The notes beneath the pieces are model-generated. The model was not told the DNA's origin, ran no database searches, and saw only the letters and a list, made by a program, of their open reading frames with translations. The position numbers and the translations under genes are program-made. A DNA stretch of 64,000 bases, taken from NCBI RefSeq assembly GCF_030814015.1, contig NZ_JAUSUL010000001.1, forward strand, positions 462,001 through 526,000, in the 5' to 3' direction. The DNA comes from Amorphus orientalis (GTDB taxonomy: Bacteria; Pseudomonadota; Alphaproteobacteria; Rhizobiales; Amorphaceae). Within the stretch, counting starts at the first letter, position 1. The number at the start of each line of letters is the position of its first letter. This document shows, piece after piece, positions 52,359-61,026 of this stretch.

Positions 52359-53419
52359 GTGACGTTCTTCTGTCGATCCGCGACGTCAGGAAGTCCTTCG
52401 GCCGGCTGGAGGCCGTCGGCGGCGTGTCGCTCGACATCCGGGAAAACGAGTTCTTCGCGCTTCTGGGCGCGTCGGGCAGCGGCAAGACGACCCTGCTGCG
52501 GATGCTGGCCGGGTTCGAGACGCCGACGGCCGGCGAGATCCTGCTGGACGGCAAGGACGTCTCCAGGGTGCCGCCGAACCTGCGGCCCGTGAACCTCATG
52601 TTCCAGTCCTACGCGCTGTTCCCGCACATGACGGTGGCGCAGAACATCGCCTACGGGCTGGAAATGGACCGGATGGGCCGCACCGAGATCCGCTCCCGGG
52701 TGGGCGAGATGCTGGAGGTGATCCAGCTTTCGCACCTGGCCGACCGCAAGCCGGAGCAGCTCTCCGGCGGCCAGCGCCAGCGCGTCGCGCTTGCCCGCGC
52801 CCTGGTCAAGCGCCCGCGGGTGCTGCTTCTCGACGAGCCGCTCGGCGCCCTCGACAAGAAGCTGAGGGGCGAGATGCAACTGGAGCTGAAGCGGATCCAG
52901 GACGAGTTCAAGATCACCTTCATCGTGGTCACCCACGATCAGGAAGAGGCGCTGGTGATGGCCGACCGCATCGCCATCCTCAAGGACGGCCTGCTGCTTC
53001 AGTGCGGAACGCCCCACGAGATCTACGAACAGCCGGAAAGCCGGTTCGCCGCCGACTTCATCGGGGTGATGAACTTCCTGCCGGTGCATCTGCGGAACGG
53101 CCGGCTTGAGGCCGACGACGGCCGGGTGTTCGCCGGTCCGATCCCGGACGGGCTCGGCGAGGGGGACGCGGCGGTGGTGGCGGTGCGGCCGGAACGGCTG
53201 CGGCTCGGCGCGTCGGACGGCGAGAACAGCCTGACCGGCCGGGTGACGGCCACGGCCTATCACGGCCTCGACCTCCAGCTTCATCTGGAAACGCCCAACG
53301 CGCCGAAGCCGGTGCTCGTCCGGCTGACCGCCGATGCGGCGGAGGGGCATCGCTACGCCGAGGGCGAGGAGGTCACCGTCGGCTGGTCGGCGGCCGACAC
53401 CCGCGTCTTCCCGGCCTGA
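52355..53419 (+). CDS. ABC importer ATPase, PotA/PotG-like
   Basis: 354 residues. Walker A LGASGSGKTTLL, Q-loop FQSYALFPHMTV, signature LSGGQRQRVALARAL, Walker B LLLDEPLGALDKK, H-loop VTHDQEEALVMAD. A C-terminal TOBE regulatory domain (about 280-354) ends VTVGWSAADTRVFPA, as in PotA. It drives import by the two permeases encoded upstream. Confidence 0.95.
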   Translation: MSDVLLSIRDVRKSFGRLEAVGGVSLDIRENEFFALLGASGSGKTTLLRMLAGFETPTAGEILLDGKDVSRVPPNLRPVNLMFQSYALFPHMTVAQNIAYGLEMDRMGRTEIRSRVGEMLEVIQLSHLADRKPEQLSGGQRQRVALARALVKRPRVLLLDEPLGALDKKLRGEMQLELKRIQDEFKITFIVVTHDQEEALVMADRIAILKDGLLLQCGTPHEIYEQPESRFAADFIGVMNFLPVHLRNGRLEADDGRVFAGPIPDGLGEGDAAVVAVRPERLRLGASDGENSLTGRVTATAYHGLDLQLHLETPNAPKPVLVRLTADAAEGHRYAEGEEVTVGWSAADTRVFPA

Positions 53420-53484
53420 CACACACAAACCAAGACCCGAGGCGGGGCCGGACGAACCGGTCCGCCCACCAGAGGAGACAGGAC

Positions 53485-54768
53485 ATGGCGCAGAAGACTT
53501 TCGCCTTCTTCCCGGAAGCCGCCTTCGGCCCGGCGCTCAACTCCGTCGGCATCGCCCAGGCCGTGGAGCGGATGGGCCACAAGGCGGTGTTCCTCTCCGA
53601 TCCCGGCTTCGTGGAGGTCTACGAGGGTTACGGCTTCGAGGCCCATCCGGTGAACCTCTCCGAGCCGATGCCGCCGGAGCAGATGGCCAAGTTCTGGGAA
53701 GACTTCATCAACAGCCACATCCCGAACTTCCGCAAGGCGCCGATCGACCAGATCGACAACTACGTGAAGGAGTGCTGGGAGGCGATCGTCGACAGCGCCA
53801 AATGGGCGGAAGAGGATCTCCCGGCGATCCTTGCCAAGATCAAGCCGGACGTCATTTCCGTCGACAACGTCGTGCTGTTCCCGGCGATCAAGCATTTCGG
53901 CGTGCCGTGGGTGCGGATCATCTCGTGCTCGGAGAACGAGATCGAGGACGATGCGATCCCGCCGCATCTCTCCGGCATGTCGGAAAACGACACCGAAGGC
54001 CACGCCGCGTTCCGGGCGAAGTTCAACGAGGTCATCAAGCCGATCCACGACGACTTCAACGAGTTCCTGAAGTCGACCGGCGAGGAGCCCTATCCGCTCG
54101 GGCAGTTCTTCGAGCCGTCGCCCTATCTGAACCTGCTGCTCTATCCGGAGCCGGTGACCTACGACCGTGCGGTCCCGCTCGATCCGGCGAGGTTCCAGTA
54201 TCTCGAAGGCTGCGTGCGCCAGGACAAGCCGTATCAGGTGCCGACCTTCAAGAAGAACAACGACGGCCCGCTGCTCTACATCTCGTTCGGGTCGCTGGGC
54301 GCCGGTGACACCGATCTCCTGAAGCGGCTGATCGAGCTGGTCGGCAAGACCCGCTACCGGGCGATCGTCAATGTCGGCGACTACAAGGACTCTTATTCCG
54401 ACATCCCCGACAACGTGATCATCGACAGCTGGTTTCCGCAGCCCTCGGTGATCCCGCAGGTCGACGCGGTGATCCATCACGGCGGCAACAACTCGTTCAC
54501 CGAGTGCCTCTATTTCGGCAAGCCCGCGATCATCATGGCCTATGTCTGGGACGGCCACGACAACGCCATGCGCGTTCAGGAGACCGGTCACGGCTTCCGC
54601 TCCGACCGGTACGAGTGGACCGATGCGGAGCTGATCGAGAAGATCGAGGCCTGCCTGACCGACGAGGCGATGGCCGCCCGGCTGAAGGAAACCTCGGCGC
54701 ACATGCAGTCCGCCAACGGCCAGGAGAAGGCCGCGCGCCTGCTGGTCAAACTGGCCGAGGAGCAGTGA
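53485..54768 (+). CDS. UGT-like GT-B glycosyltransferase, paralog B
   Basis: 427 residues, full-length paralog of 47141-48436: FFPEAAFGPALNSVGIAQAV at the start, YISFGSLGAGDTDL, DSWFPQPSVIPQ and VIHHGGNNSFTECLYFGKPA in the donor domain, and YVWDGHDNAMRVQETGHGFR near the end. GAGGAGACAGGAC precedes the ATG. It sits inside the importer/catabolic operon and its stop overlaps the first cupin ATG by one base. That a polyamine-type uptake operon encodes glycosyltransferases on both arms suggests that the imported amine, or a product of it, is glycosylated or deglycosylated (inference). Confidence 0.87.
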   Translation: MAQKTFAFFPEAAFGPALNSVGIAQAVERMGHKAVFLSDPGFVEVYEGYGFEAHPVNLSEPMPPEQMAKFWEDFINSHIPNFRKAPIDQIDNYVKECWEAIVDSAKWAEEDLPAILAKIKPDVISVDNVVLFPAIKHFGVPWVRIISCSENEIEDDAIPPHLSGMSENDTEGHAAFRAKFNEVIKPIHDDFNEFLKSTGEEPYPLGQFFEPSPYLNLLLYPEPVTYDRAVPLDPARFQYLEGCVRQDKPYQVPTFKKNNDGPLLYISFGSLGAGDTDLLKRLIELVGKTRYRAIVNVGDYKDSYSDIPDNVIIDSWFPQPSVIPQVDAVIHHGGNNSFTECLYFGKPAIIMAYVWDGHDNAMRVQETGHGFRSDRYEWTDAELIEKIEACLTDEAMAARLKETSAHMQSANGQEKAARLLVKLAEEQ

Positions 54769-55127
54769 TGAGCGGTCTGGAGTCCACCGCCCCGCACATC
54801 CACGACGCCTCTGTCACCGACGATCTGGTGGACTGGGGCGCGCAGCCCGATGCCATCGAAGGGCAGTCCCACTCCACCGGCCGGCTCCTGTTCAAGGGGC
54901 CGGGCAACTCGCCGGAGACCGGCATCTGGGTGTGCACGCCCGGGCGCTGGCGGCTGTCGGTTCCGCGCGACGAATTCTGCCACTTCGTGGCCGGCCGCGC
55001 GGTCTACCGCTCCGATGCCGGCGAGACGATCGAGGTCACGCCCGGCACCTGCGTGCTGTTCCCCGCCGGCTGGGAAGGCGAGGCCGAAATCCACGAGACG
55101 ATCCGCAACATCTACATGCTGAGTTGA
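54768..55127 (+). CDS. Cupin-domain protein, paralog A
   Basis: A 119-residue single cupin of the DUF861/EutQ-like group. Features are GIWVCTPGRWRLSVPRDEFC, HFVAGRAVYRSDAGETIEVT and PGTCVLFPAGWEGEAEIHET, ending NIYMLS. The usual metal-binding histidines of cupin motif 1 are not all present (only FCHF), so it may bind a ligand rather than catalyse. Its start overlaps the upstream stop by one base, and its twin follows 10 bp on. Confidence 0.82.
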   Translation: MSGLESTAPHIHDASVTDDLVDWGAQPDAIEGQSHSTGRLLFKGPGNSPETGIWVCTPGRWRLSVPRDEFCHFVAGRAVYRSDAGETIEVTPGTCVLFPAGWEGEAEIHETIRNIYMLS

Positions 55128-55137
55128 AGCGCACCCG

Positions 55138-55482
55138 ATGAAAACACCCGTCATGCACAAGCCCCTCGAGGTCACCGACACCGTCGACTGGGGCGAGATC
55201 CCGACCATGATCGAAGGGTCCTCCCACACCTCCGGCAAGCTGATCCACAAGGGCGATAACGGCGAGAGCGAATGCGGCCTGTGGATCTGCACGCCCGGGA
55301 AATGGGAGTGCCACGTCACCAAGGACGAGTTCTGCCACTTCCTGGAAGGCCGCTGCACCTACGTCCACGAAAGCGGCGACGTGATCGAGATCACGCCGGA
55401 CACGGCCGCGTTCTTCCCGAAGGACTGGAAGGGCGTGTGCACGGTCCACGAGACGGTGAAGAAGGTCTACATGATCCGATGA
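55138..55482 (+). CDS. Cupin-domain protein, paralog B
   Basis: A 114-residue cupin closely matching the preceding gene: WGEIPTMIEGSSHTSGKL, CGLWICTPGKWECHVTKDEF, CHFLEGRCTYVHESGDVIEI and VYMI at the end. Tandem duplication is evident. Such cupins often accompany FAD amine oxidases and aldehyde dehydrogenases in alphaproteobacterial amine-use clusters; their role is not known. Overlaps the kinase ATG by 4 nt. Confidence 0.82.
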   Translation: MKTPVMHKPLEVTDTVDWGEIPTMIEGSSHTSGKLIHKGDNGESECGLWICTPGKWECHVTKDEFCHFLEGRCTYVHESGDVIEITPDTAAFFPKDWKGVCTVHETVKKVYMIR

Positions 55483-56540
55483 CCGCGCTTCCCGCGGTGC
55501 CGCCGCTTCCCCTCGATCCACCGGCGGCAACCTTCCTGGCTCGGCACGGTCTGGCCGGCGAGACGCTCGTTCCGCTGACGGCGGACGCGTCGACCCGGCG
55601 CTATGTGCGCCTGCCGGACCGGGGGCTGCTGCTGATGGAGGACCGGCAGGACCCGGTCGGGTTCGCGGCCTATCTGCGGCTGTCGCGGCATCTTTGCGCG
55701 CTGGGGCTGTCGGCGCCGCGGGTCCAGGGCGCCGATCCCTCCCACGGGCTGGCGCTGGTGGAGGATTTCGGCACAAGCACCTACACCGCGTGCCTGGCTG
55801 CCGGCCACGACGAACGCGCGCTCTACGAGCTGGCGGTTGACGCGCTGCTTCACCTGCATCACGAGCCGCGCGGCGCGGCGGTTTCCCAGCCGGCGTTCGA
55901 TCTGGACACCTATCTCACCGAACTCGACGTCTTCTCCGACTGGTTCGCGCCGGCCGTGGCGCCGTCCGGGTTCGACCCGTCAGGCTTCGCGCGCCGGTTC
56001 CGGGAGCTGTGGGCGGCCGCGCTCGCGCCCATCGGCGAGCGGCGGGAGACGCTGGTTCTCCGCGACTTCCACGTCGACAACCTGATGCTTCTGGAGGGGC
56101 GGACCGGCGTGGCGCGATGCGGCTTGCTCGATTTCCAGGATGGGGTTCTGGGCCCGTGCGAATACGATCTCGTCTCGCTGCTGCAGGACGCCCGCCGCGA
56201 TCTGGCGCCCGGTCTCGAAGCGGCCATGCTTCAGCGCTACGTCGCCGGAGCGCCGGCCCATCTCGGCCCGGCCGACGAGATCCGTCAGCGCTATGCGCTT
56301 CTTGGCGCGCAGCGCCATGCCCGGATCGCGGGCGTGTTCGTGCGGCTGAGCCGCCGGGATGGCAAGCCGCGCTATCTGGCCTTCCTGCCGCGGGTGCTCC
56401 GCCAATTGGAAACGGCGCTCGATGACGCCGGACTGACCGACATCCGCGCGTTCCTGGCCGCCGAGCTGCCCGAGTGGCGACAGCACGGCTCCGAGCTCGG
56501 AACCGACGCCGACATTCTGAAAGGACCGATCCGTGTCTGA
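55479..56540 (+). CDS. AmgK-like phosphotransferase (APH fold)
   Basis: 353 residues of the aminoglycoside-phosphotransferase/choline-kinase fold. The N-lobe has LTADASTRRYVRLPDRGLLL. The catalytic loop is LRDFHVDNLML with the base Asp, and the metal-binding DFQ motif is in LLDFQDGVLGPCEYDLVSLL, followed by QDARRDL. This pattern matches AmgK (MurNAc/GlcNAc 1-kinase, COG3178), normally beside murU in peptidoglycan recycling. Here it lies in an amine-uptake operon between cupins and aldehyde dehydrogenases, so the substrate is probably different. Overlaps both neighbours. Confidence 0.83.
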   Translation: MTALPAVPPLPLDPPAATFLARHGLAGETLVPLTADASTRRYVRLPDRGLLLMEDRQDPVGFAAYLRLSRHLCALGLSAPRVQGADPSHGLALVEDFGTSTYTACLAAGHDERALYELAVDALLHLHHEPRGAAVSQPAFDLDTYLTELDVFSDWFAPAVAPSGFDPSGFARRFRELWAAALAPIGERRETLVLRDFHVDNLMLLEGRTGVARCGLLDFQDGVLGPCEYDLVSLLQDARRDLAPGLEAAMLQRYVAGAPAHLGPADEIRQRYALLGAQRHARIAGVFVRLSRRDGKPRYLAFLPRVLRQLETALDDAGLTDIRAFLAAELPEWRQHGSELGTDADILKGPIRV

Positions 56541-58038
56541 TTCAACCTCGCCCCGCTATTTTCTACTGCCGGACTATTGGGAAAGCGCCGGATCCGTCTC
56601 GCCGGTGATCGATCCCGCAACGCTTGAAACTGTGGGCGGGCGCGTGTCGGTCACCGAGGCTGAGATCGAGGACGTTCTGGAGCGGGTGAATGCTGCCCAG
56701 AAGGAGTGGGCGCGGCTCGATGCCAAGTCCCGCGCGCAGACGCTGCACCGGCTTGCCAACCGGATCGAGGCGGCCGACGTGACGGAGTGCGCGATCCTGA
56801 TGAGCCGCGAGATGGGCAAGCCCTATCCCGAGGCGATCGGCGAGGTGGCGAACTGCGCTCCGGTGTTCCGCTACTATGCCGAACTGGCGCGTGACGAGGC
56901 GGGCAAGGTGGCCGGCACGACCCAGGCCGGCTCGCTGCAGTACGCGACCTATGCGCCGTACGGCGTCTCGGTCCACATCATGCCGTTCAACTTCCCGATC
57001 CTGCTGATGTGCTGGACCGTGGCGGCGTCGCTTGCCGCCGGCAACGGCTGCGTGATCAAGCCGGCCGAGGCGACGACCCTGTCGACCCTCGCCTTCATGG
57101 AGCTGTTCGATGCGCTGCCGGACGATCTGGTCGCCTGCCTTCCCGGCGGTCCGGACGTCGGCAAGGCGCTCATTGCGAGCGAAAAGACCCATGCCGTCGC
57201 CTTCACCGGGTCGGTGCCGGCGGGCCAGGCGGTGGCGTCGGCCGCGGCGTCCCGGCTGAAGCCGGCCATCATCGAGGCCGGCGGGTCCGATCCGATGGTG
57301 ATCACCGCCCACGCGCCGCTGGAGATTGCGGCGGCCGGCGCGGTGACCGGCGCCTTCCACATGTCGGGCCAGGTGTGCACCTCCACGGAGCGGTTCTATG
57401 TGGTCGACAGCGTCCACGACGCGTTCGTGGAGGCGTTCGCCGCGGAAACGAACCGGCTCAGGATCGGCAACGGGCTGGAAAAGTCGGAGATCGGCCCGCT
57501 GGTCAGCGAGGCGGCGCGCGACAAGGTGATCCGGTTGGTCGACGACGCGGTGGCCAAGGGCGCGACGGTGGTCTGCGGCGGCAAGGTGCCGGACGGCGCC
57601 GGGCCGGGCTGGTTCTACGAGCCGACCATCCTCACCGGCTGCACCGACGAGATGGACATCCTGCACGAGGAGGTGTTCGGCCCGGTCGCCGCGATCGTCC
57701 GGGTGCCGGATTTCGAGGCCGCGCTTGAGGCCGCCAACGACAGCCGGTTCGGGCTCGGCGCGTCGATCTTCACCACCGATCTGGCCGAGGCGCACGAGGC
57801 GTCGGAGCGGTTCGAGGCCGGCATGGTGTGGATCAACAATCCGATGATCGACAACGACGCGCTGCCGTTCGGCGGGTGGAAGAACTCCGGGCTGGGCCGG
57901 GAGCTGGGCCGGTACGGGCTCGACGCCTTTCGTCGCACCAAGATGGTCATTCTTGACCACAAGCCGGTGCGGCACGACTGGTGGTACCCCTATCCCGACG
58001 ACTGGTTCCTGGAAGCCGGCGGGCGCAAGCACGTCTGA
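56533..58038 (+). CDS. NAD(P)-dependent aldehyde dehydrogenase, succinate-semialdehyde type
   Basis: 501 residues. Active-site cysteine in SGQVCTSTERFYVV, catalytic glutamate in IIEAGGSDPMVI, cofactor-binding GSVPAGQAV and the PFNFPILLMCW loop. The closest look is to SSADH/GabD-like enzymes, which oxidise C4 aldehydes such as those from putrescine. GTG start at 56533, overlapping the kinase stop by 8 nt. Confidence 0.9.
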   Translation: MSDSTSPRYFLLPDYWESAGSVSPVIDPATLETVGGRVSVTEAEIEDVLERVNAAQKEWARLDAKSRAQTLHRLANRIEAADVTECAILMSREMGKPYPEAIGEVANCAPVFRYYAELARDEAGKVAGTTQAGSLQYATYAPYGVSVHIMPFNFPILLMCWTVAASLAAGNGCVIKPAEATTLSTLAFMELFDALPDDLVACLPGGPDVGKALIASEKTHAVAFTGSVPAGQAVASAAASRLKPAIIEAGGSDPMVITAHAPLEIAAAGAVTGAFHMSGQVCTSTERFYVVDSVHDAFVEAFAAETNRLRIGNGLEKSEIGPLVSEAARDKVIRLVDDAVAKGATVVCGGKVPDGAGPGWFYEPTILTGCTDEMDILHEEVFGPVAAIVRVPDFEAALEAANDSRFGLGASIFTTDLAEAHEASERFEAGMVWINNPMIDNDALPFGGWKNSGLGRELGRYGLDAFRRTKMVILDHKPVRHDWWYPYPDDWFLEAGGRKHV

Positions 58039-58052
58039 GAGGAGAGTTCACG

Positions 58053-59540
58053 ATGACGACGATGCTCTATATCGACGGCGCGTTCGTGGCGCCGAAGGCG
58101 GGCGGCAGCTTCCCGGCCATCGATCCGGCGACCGAGCAGGCCTTCGACCAGGTGGCGGCGGGCACGGCGGACGATGTCGATGCGGCCGTCCGGGCGGCCC
58201 GGGCCGCGTTCGACGACGGCCGCTGGTCGGGGCTCTCCGCAAAGGCGCGCGCCGACGCGCTGCGCAAGGTCGCCGAGGGCATCCGCGCCCGGCTGCCTGA
58301 ACTCGCCGCGCTGGAGACCCGGGACAACGGCAAGCCAATGCCGGAAGCGGAGTGGGACATCGGCGACGCGGCCGACTGCTTCGACTACTACGCGGACCTC
58401 GCCGAGGCGCGCGCGGCGCAGCCCGAGAAGACGGTCGATCTGGGCGACGCACGCTTCGATGCCCGCATCTGGCGCGAGCCGGTCGGCGTCGTGGCCGCGA
58501 TCACGCCGTGGAACTTCCCGATGCTGATGGGGGTGTGGAAGGTCGCGCCGGCGCTGGCAGCGGGCTGCACCATTGTGCTGAAACCATCCGAACTCTGCTC
58601 GATGACCTGTTACGAGATGGCCCGCATCATCGACGAAGCCGGGCTTCCCGCCGGCGTCTTCAATCTGGTGACGGGTACGGGACCGGAGGCCGGTGCGCCG
58701 CTGTCCGAGCACCCGCTCGCCGACAAGGTCGCCTTCACCGGATCGGTGCCGACCGGCCGCAGGGTGATGCAGGCGGCTTCCGCCGGCATCCGCACCGTCG
58801 CCCTGGAGCTCGGCGGCAAGTCGCCGTTTCTCGTCTTCGGCGACAGCGACGTCGACAAGGCGGTCGAATGGATCCTGTTCGGCATCTTCTGGAACAAGGG
58901 TGAGATCTGTTCCGCCACGTCGCGCATTCTCGTCGAGCGCAGCCTCTATCCGAAGCTTCTGGAGCGTCTCAAGCAAGAGGCGGAGAAGATCCGGATCGGG
59001 CCCGGCGACGCCGACGGCGTGAAGCTCGGCCCGGTGGTCGCCAAGAGCCAGTACGACAAGGTGATGGGCTTTCTCGAGCGGGCGAAGGACAGCGGCGCCC
59101 GGCTCGTCACCGGCGGCGGACGGCCGGAGGGCTTCGACACCGGCTACTATATCGCGCCGACGGTCTATGCCGACGTGCCGCTCGATGCGGAGATCTGGCG
59201 CGAAGAGATCTTCGGGCCGGTGGTCTGCGTCAATCCGTTCGACACCGAGGAGGAAGCCCTGCGGCTCGCCAACGACAGCCCGTACGGGCTCGCCGGGGCG
59301 GTGATGTCGCGGGATCTGGAGCGCTGCGACCGGGTGGCCGCGAAGCTCCGCGCCGGCATCATCTGGATCAACTGTTCCCAGCCGACCTTCACCCAGGTTC
59401 CGTGGGGCGGCTACAAGAGCTCCGGCATCGGCCGCGAACTCGGCGAGCACGGCTTCGACAGCTATCTGGAGACCAAGCAGGTCACCCGCTTCGACCGGGA
59501 CGAGGACTGGGGCTGGTATCTGACCGGCGACCAGGGCTGA
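58053..59540 (+). CDS. NAD(P)-dependent aldehyde dehydrogenase, betaine/aminoaldehyde type
   Basis: 495 residues. Catalytic Glu in VALELGGKSPFLVF, nucleophile Cys in NKGEICSATSRILVE, PWNFPMLMGVWKVAPALAAG, and C-terminal WGGYKSSGIGRELGEHGFDS. The pattern (EICSATSRI, FTQVPWGGYKSSG) is like betaine-aldehyde and aminobutyraldehyde dehydrogenases. GAGAGGAGAG precedes the ATG. Two dehydrogenases in a row would allow successive oxidation of an amino-aldehyde and then a semialdehyde. Confidence 0.9.
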   Translation: MTTMLYIDGAFVAPKAGGSFPAIDPATEQAFDQVAAGTADDVDAAVRAARAAFDDGRWSGLSAKARADALRKVAEGIRARLPELAALETRDNGKPMPEAEWDIGDAADCFDYYADLAEARAAQPEKTVDLGDARFDARIWREPVGVVAAITPWNFPMLMGVWKVAPALAAGCTIVLKPSELCSMTCYEMARIIDEAGLPAGVFNLVTGTGPEAGAPLSEHPLADKVAFTGSVPTGRRVMQAASAGIRTVALELGGKSPFLVFGDSDVDKAVEWILFGIFWNKGEICSATSRILVERSLYPKLLERLKQEAEKIRIGPGDADGVKLGPVVAKSQYDKVMGFLERAKDSGARLVTGGGRPEGFDTGYYIAPTVYADVPLDAEIWREEIFGPVVCVNPFDTEEEALRLANDSPYGLAGAVMSRDLERCDRVAAKLRAGIIWINCSQPTFTQVPWGGYKSSGIGRELGEHGFDSYLETKQVTRFDRDEDWGWYLTGDQG

Positions 59541-59577
59541 CCCGGGTCGATCGGCAGAGCTTCGGAAGACGGCCGGC

Positions 59578-60966
59578 ATGAGCGCGACCCTCAGCTTCGA
59601 GACGGCAGTCCGCACGCCCTACTGGCGGGAGACGGTGCCCGATGCGGCGCCGTGTCCGCCGCCGGCGGGCGACATCGCCTGCGATCTCGCGATCATCGGC
59701 GGCGGCTTCACCGGGTTGTGGGCGGCGCTCAAGGCGCGGGAGCGGTGGCCGGACGCGCGCATCGTGCTGCTGGAGGCCGGCACCTGCGGCAACGCCGCCA
59801 GCGGGCGCAACGGCGGCTTCACCGCGCCGTCGATCTCCCACGGGGTCGGCAACGCGGTCGCCCGGTGGCCGAAAGAGGCGGAGACCCTGATCTGGCTCGG
59901 CCGCGAGAATCTCGACCGGATGGCGGCCGATCTCGACACCTACGGCATCGACGGCCAGTTCGAACGGGCGGGCAAGCTCACCGTGGCCGCCACGCCCTGG
60001 CAGGCGGACGGCCTCAAGGCCATGCGCGACAGCTATGCCCGCTTCGGGATCGACTGCACGCTTCTGGAAGGCGACGCGCTGAAGGAGCGGTTCGACAGCC
60101 CGAAATATCCGGCGGGCCTGTTCGAGCCGAATTATGCGCTGGTCAATCCGGCCATGCTGGTGGAGGGCCTCAAGCGAGCCTGCCTCAAGGCGGGCGTCGA
60201 AATCCACGAAGAGGCTCCGGTGACGGCGATCGCGCGGGACGGGGCGGGCGTCCGGCTGAGCCTGGAGGCGGCGGTGGTGTCGGCGAAGCAGGCGGTCATG
60301 GCGACCAATGCGGCGGTCTCTCTGATCCGGCGCTTCCGCATGGCGATCCTGCCGATCTTCGACTATTCGCTCCTGACCGCGCCTTTGACCGACGCCCAGC
60401 TCGACACGATCGGATGGCGCGGCCGGCATGGCATCGCCGACAGCGGCAACCAGTTCCACTATTTCCGCAAGACCGCCGACAACCGCATCCTCTGGGGCGG
60501 GTTCGACGCGATCTATCACTACGGAAGCAGCCGGGACCCGGCGCTGCTCCACCGGCCGGAGACCTATGCCCGGCTGGCGGCGACCTTCAACGAAGCCTTT
60601 CCGGCGCTTGCCGACGTGCCCTTCACCCACGCCTGGGGCGGGATCATCGACACCTCGGCGCGGACGACGTTCTTTGCCGGCACGGCGCTTGGCGGCGTGG
60701 TCGCCTATGCGCTCGGCTTCACCGGGCAGGGGGTGTCGGCGTCGCGGTTCGCCGCGCTCGCCATGCTGGACATGCTGGAAGGCCGAAAGACCGAGCGCAC
60801 CGAGCTGCGCATGCTCCGGAGCTTCGCGGTGCCGTTTCCGCCGGAGCCACTGCGCTCGCTCGCGGTTCGGTGGGCACAGCGGGATCTGGCTGCGGAGGAC
60901 CTCACCGGCCGGCGCTCGCTGTTCCTGCGCGGGCTCGACCGGCTCGGCATCGGGTTCGCCTCGTAG
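59578..60966 (+). CDS. FAD-dependent amine oxidase, PuuB-like (DAO family)
   Basis: 462 residues. The FAD-binding dinucleotide fold DLAIIGGGFTGLWAAL is near residue 35, with ASGRNGGFTAPSISHG following, as in gamma-glutamylputrescine oxidase. Later segments LLTAPLTDAQLDTIGW, RILWGGFDAIYHYG and HAWGGIIDTSARTTFF are typical. It would oxidise an amine to an aldehyde, ammonia and H2O2, feeding the two dehydrogenases encoded upstream. puuA (glutamylation) and puuD are not in the window. Last gene of the array. Confidence 0.9.
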   Translation: MSATLSFETAVRTPYWRETVPDAAPCPPPAGDIACDLAIIGGGFTGLWAALKARERWPDARIVLLEAGTCGNAASGRNGGFTAPSISHGVGNAVARWPKEAETLIWLGRENLDRMAADLDTYGIDGQFERAGKLTVAATPWQADGLKAMRDSYARFGIDCTLLEGDALKERFDSPKYPAGLFEPNYALVNPAMLVEGLKRACLKAGVEIHEEAPVTAIARDGAGVRLSLEAAVVSAKQAVMATNAAVSLIRRFRMAILPIFDYSLLTAPLTDAQLDTIGWRGRHGIADSGNQFHYFRKTADNRILWGGFDAIYHYGSSRDPALLHRPETYARLAATFNEAFPALADVPFTHAWGGIIDTSARTTFFAGTALGGVVAYALGFTGQGVSASRFAALAMLDMLEGRKTERTELRMLRSFAVPFPPEPLRSLAVRWAQRDLAAEDLTGRRSLFLRGLDRLGIGFAS

Positions 60967-60981
60967 TCGTGGACGGGAAAA

Positions 60982-61004
60982 GGCGGACGGAAAACCCGTC
61001 CGCC
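60982..61004. terminator. Bidirectional hairpin between the amine oxidase and the NmrA-like gene
   Basis: GGCGGACGG-AAAAC-CCGTCCGCC, a perfect 9-bp stem in the 60-bp gap between two convergent genes. It probably ends transcription from both sides. Confidence 0.6.
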
Positions 61005-61026
61005 ATCAACCGCTCCACCACGCACG

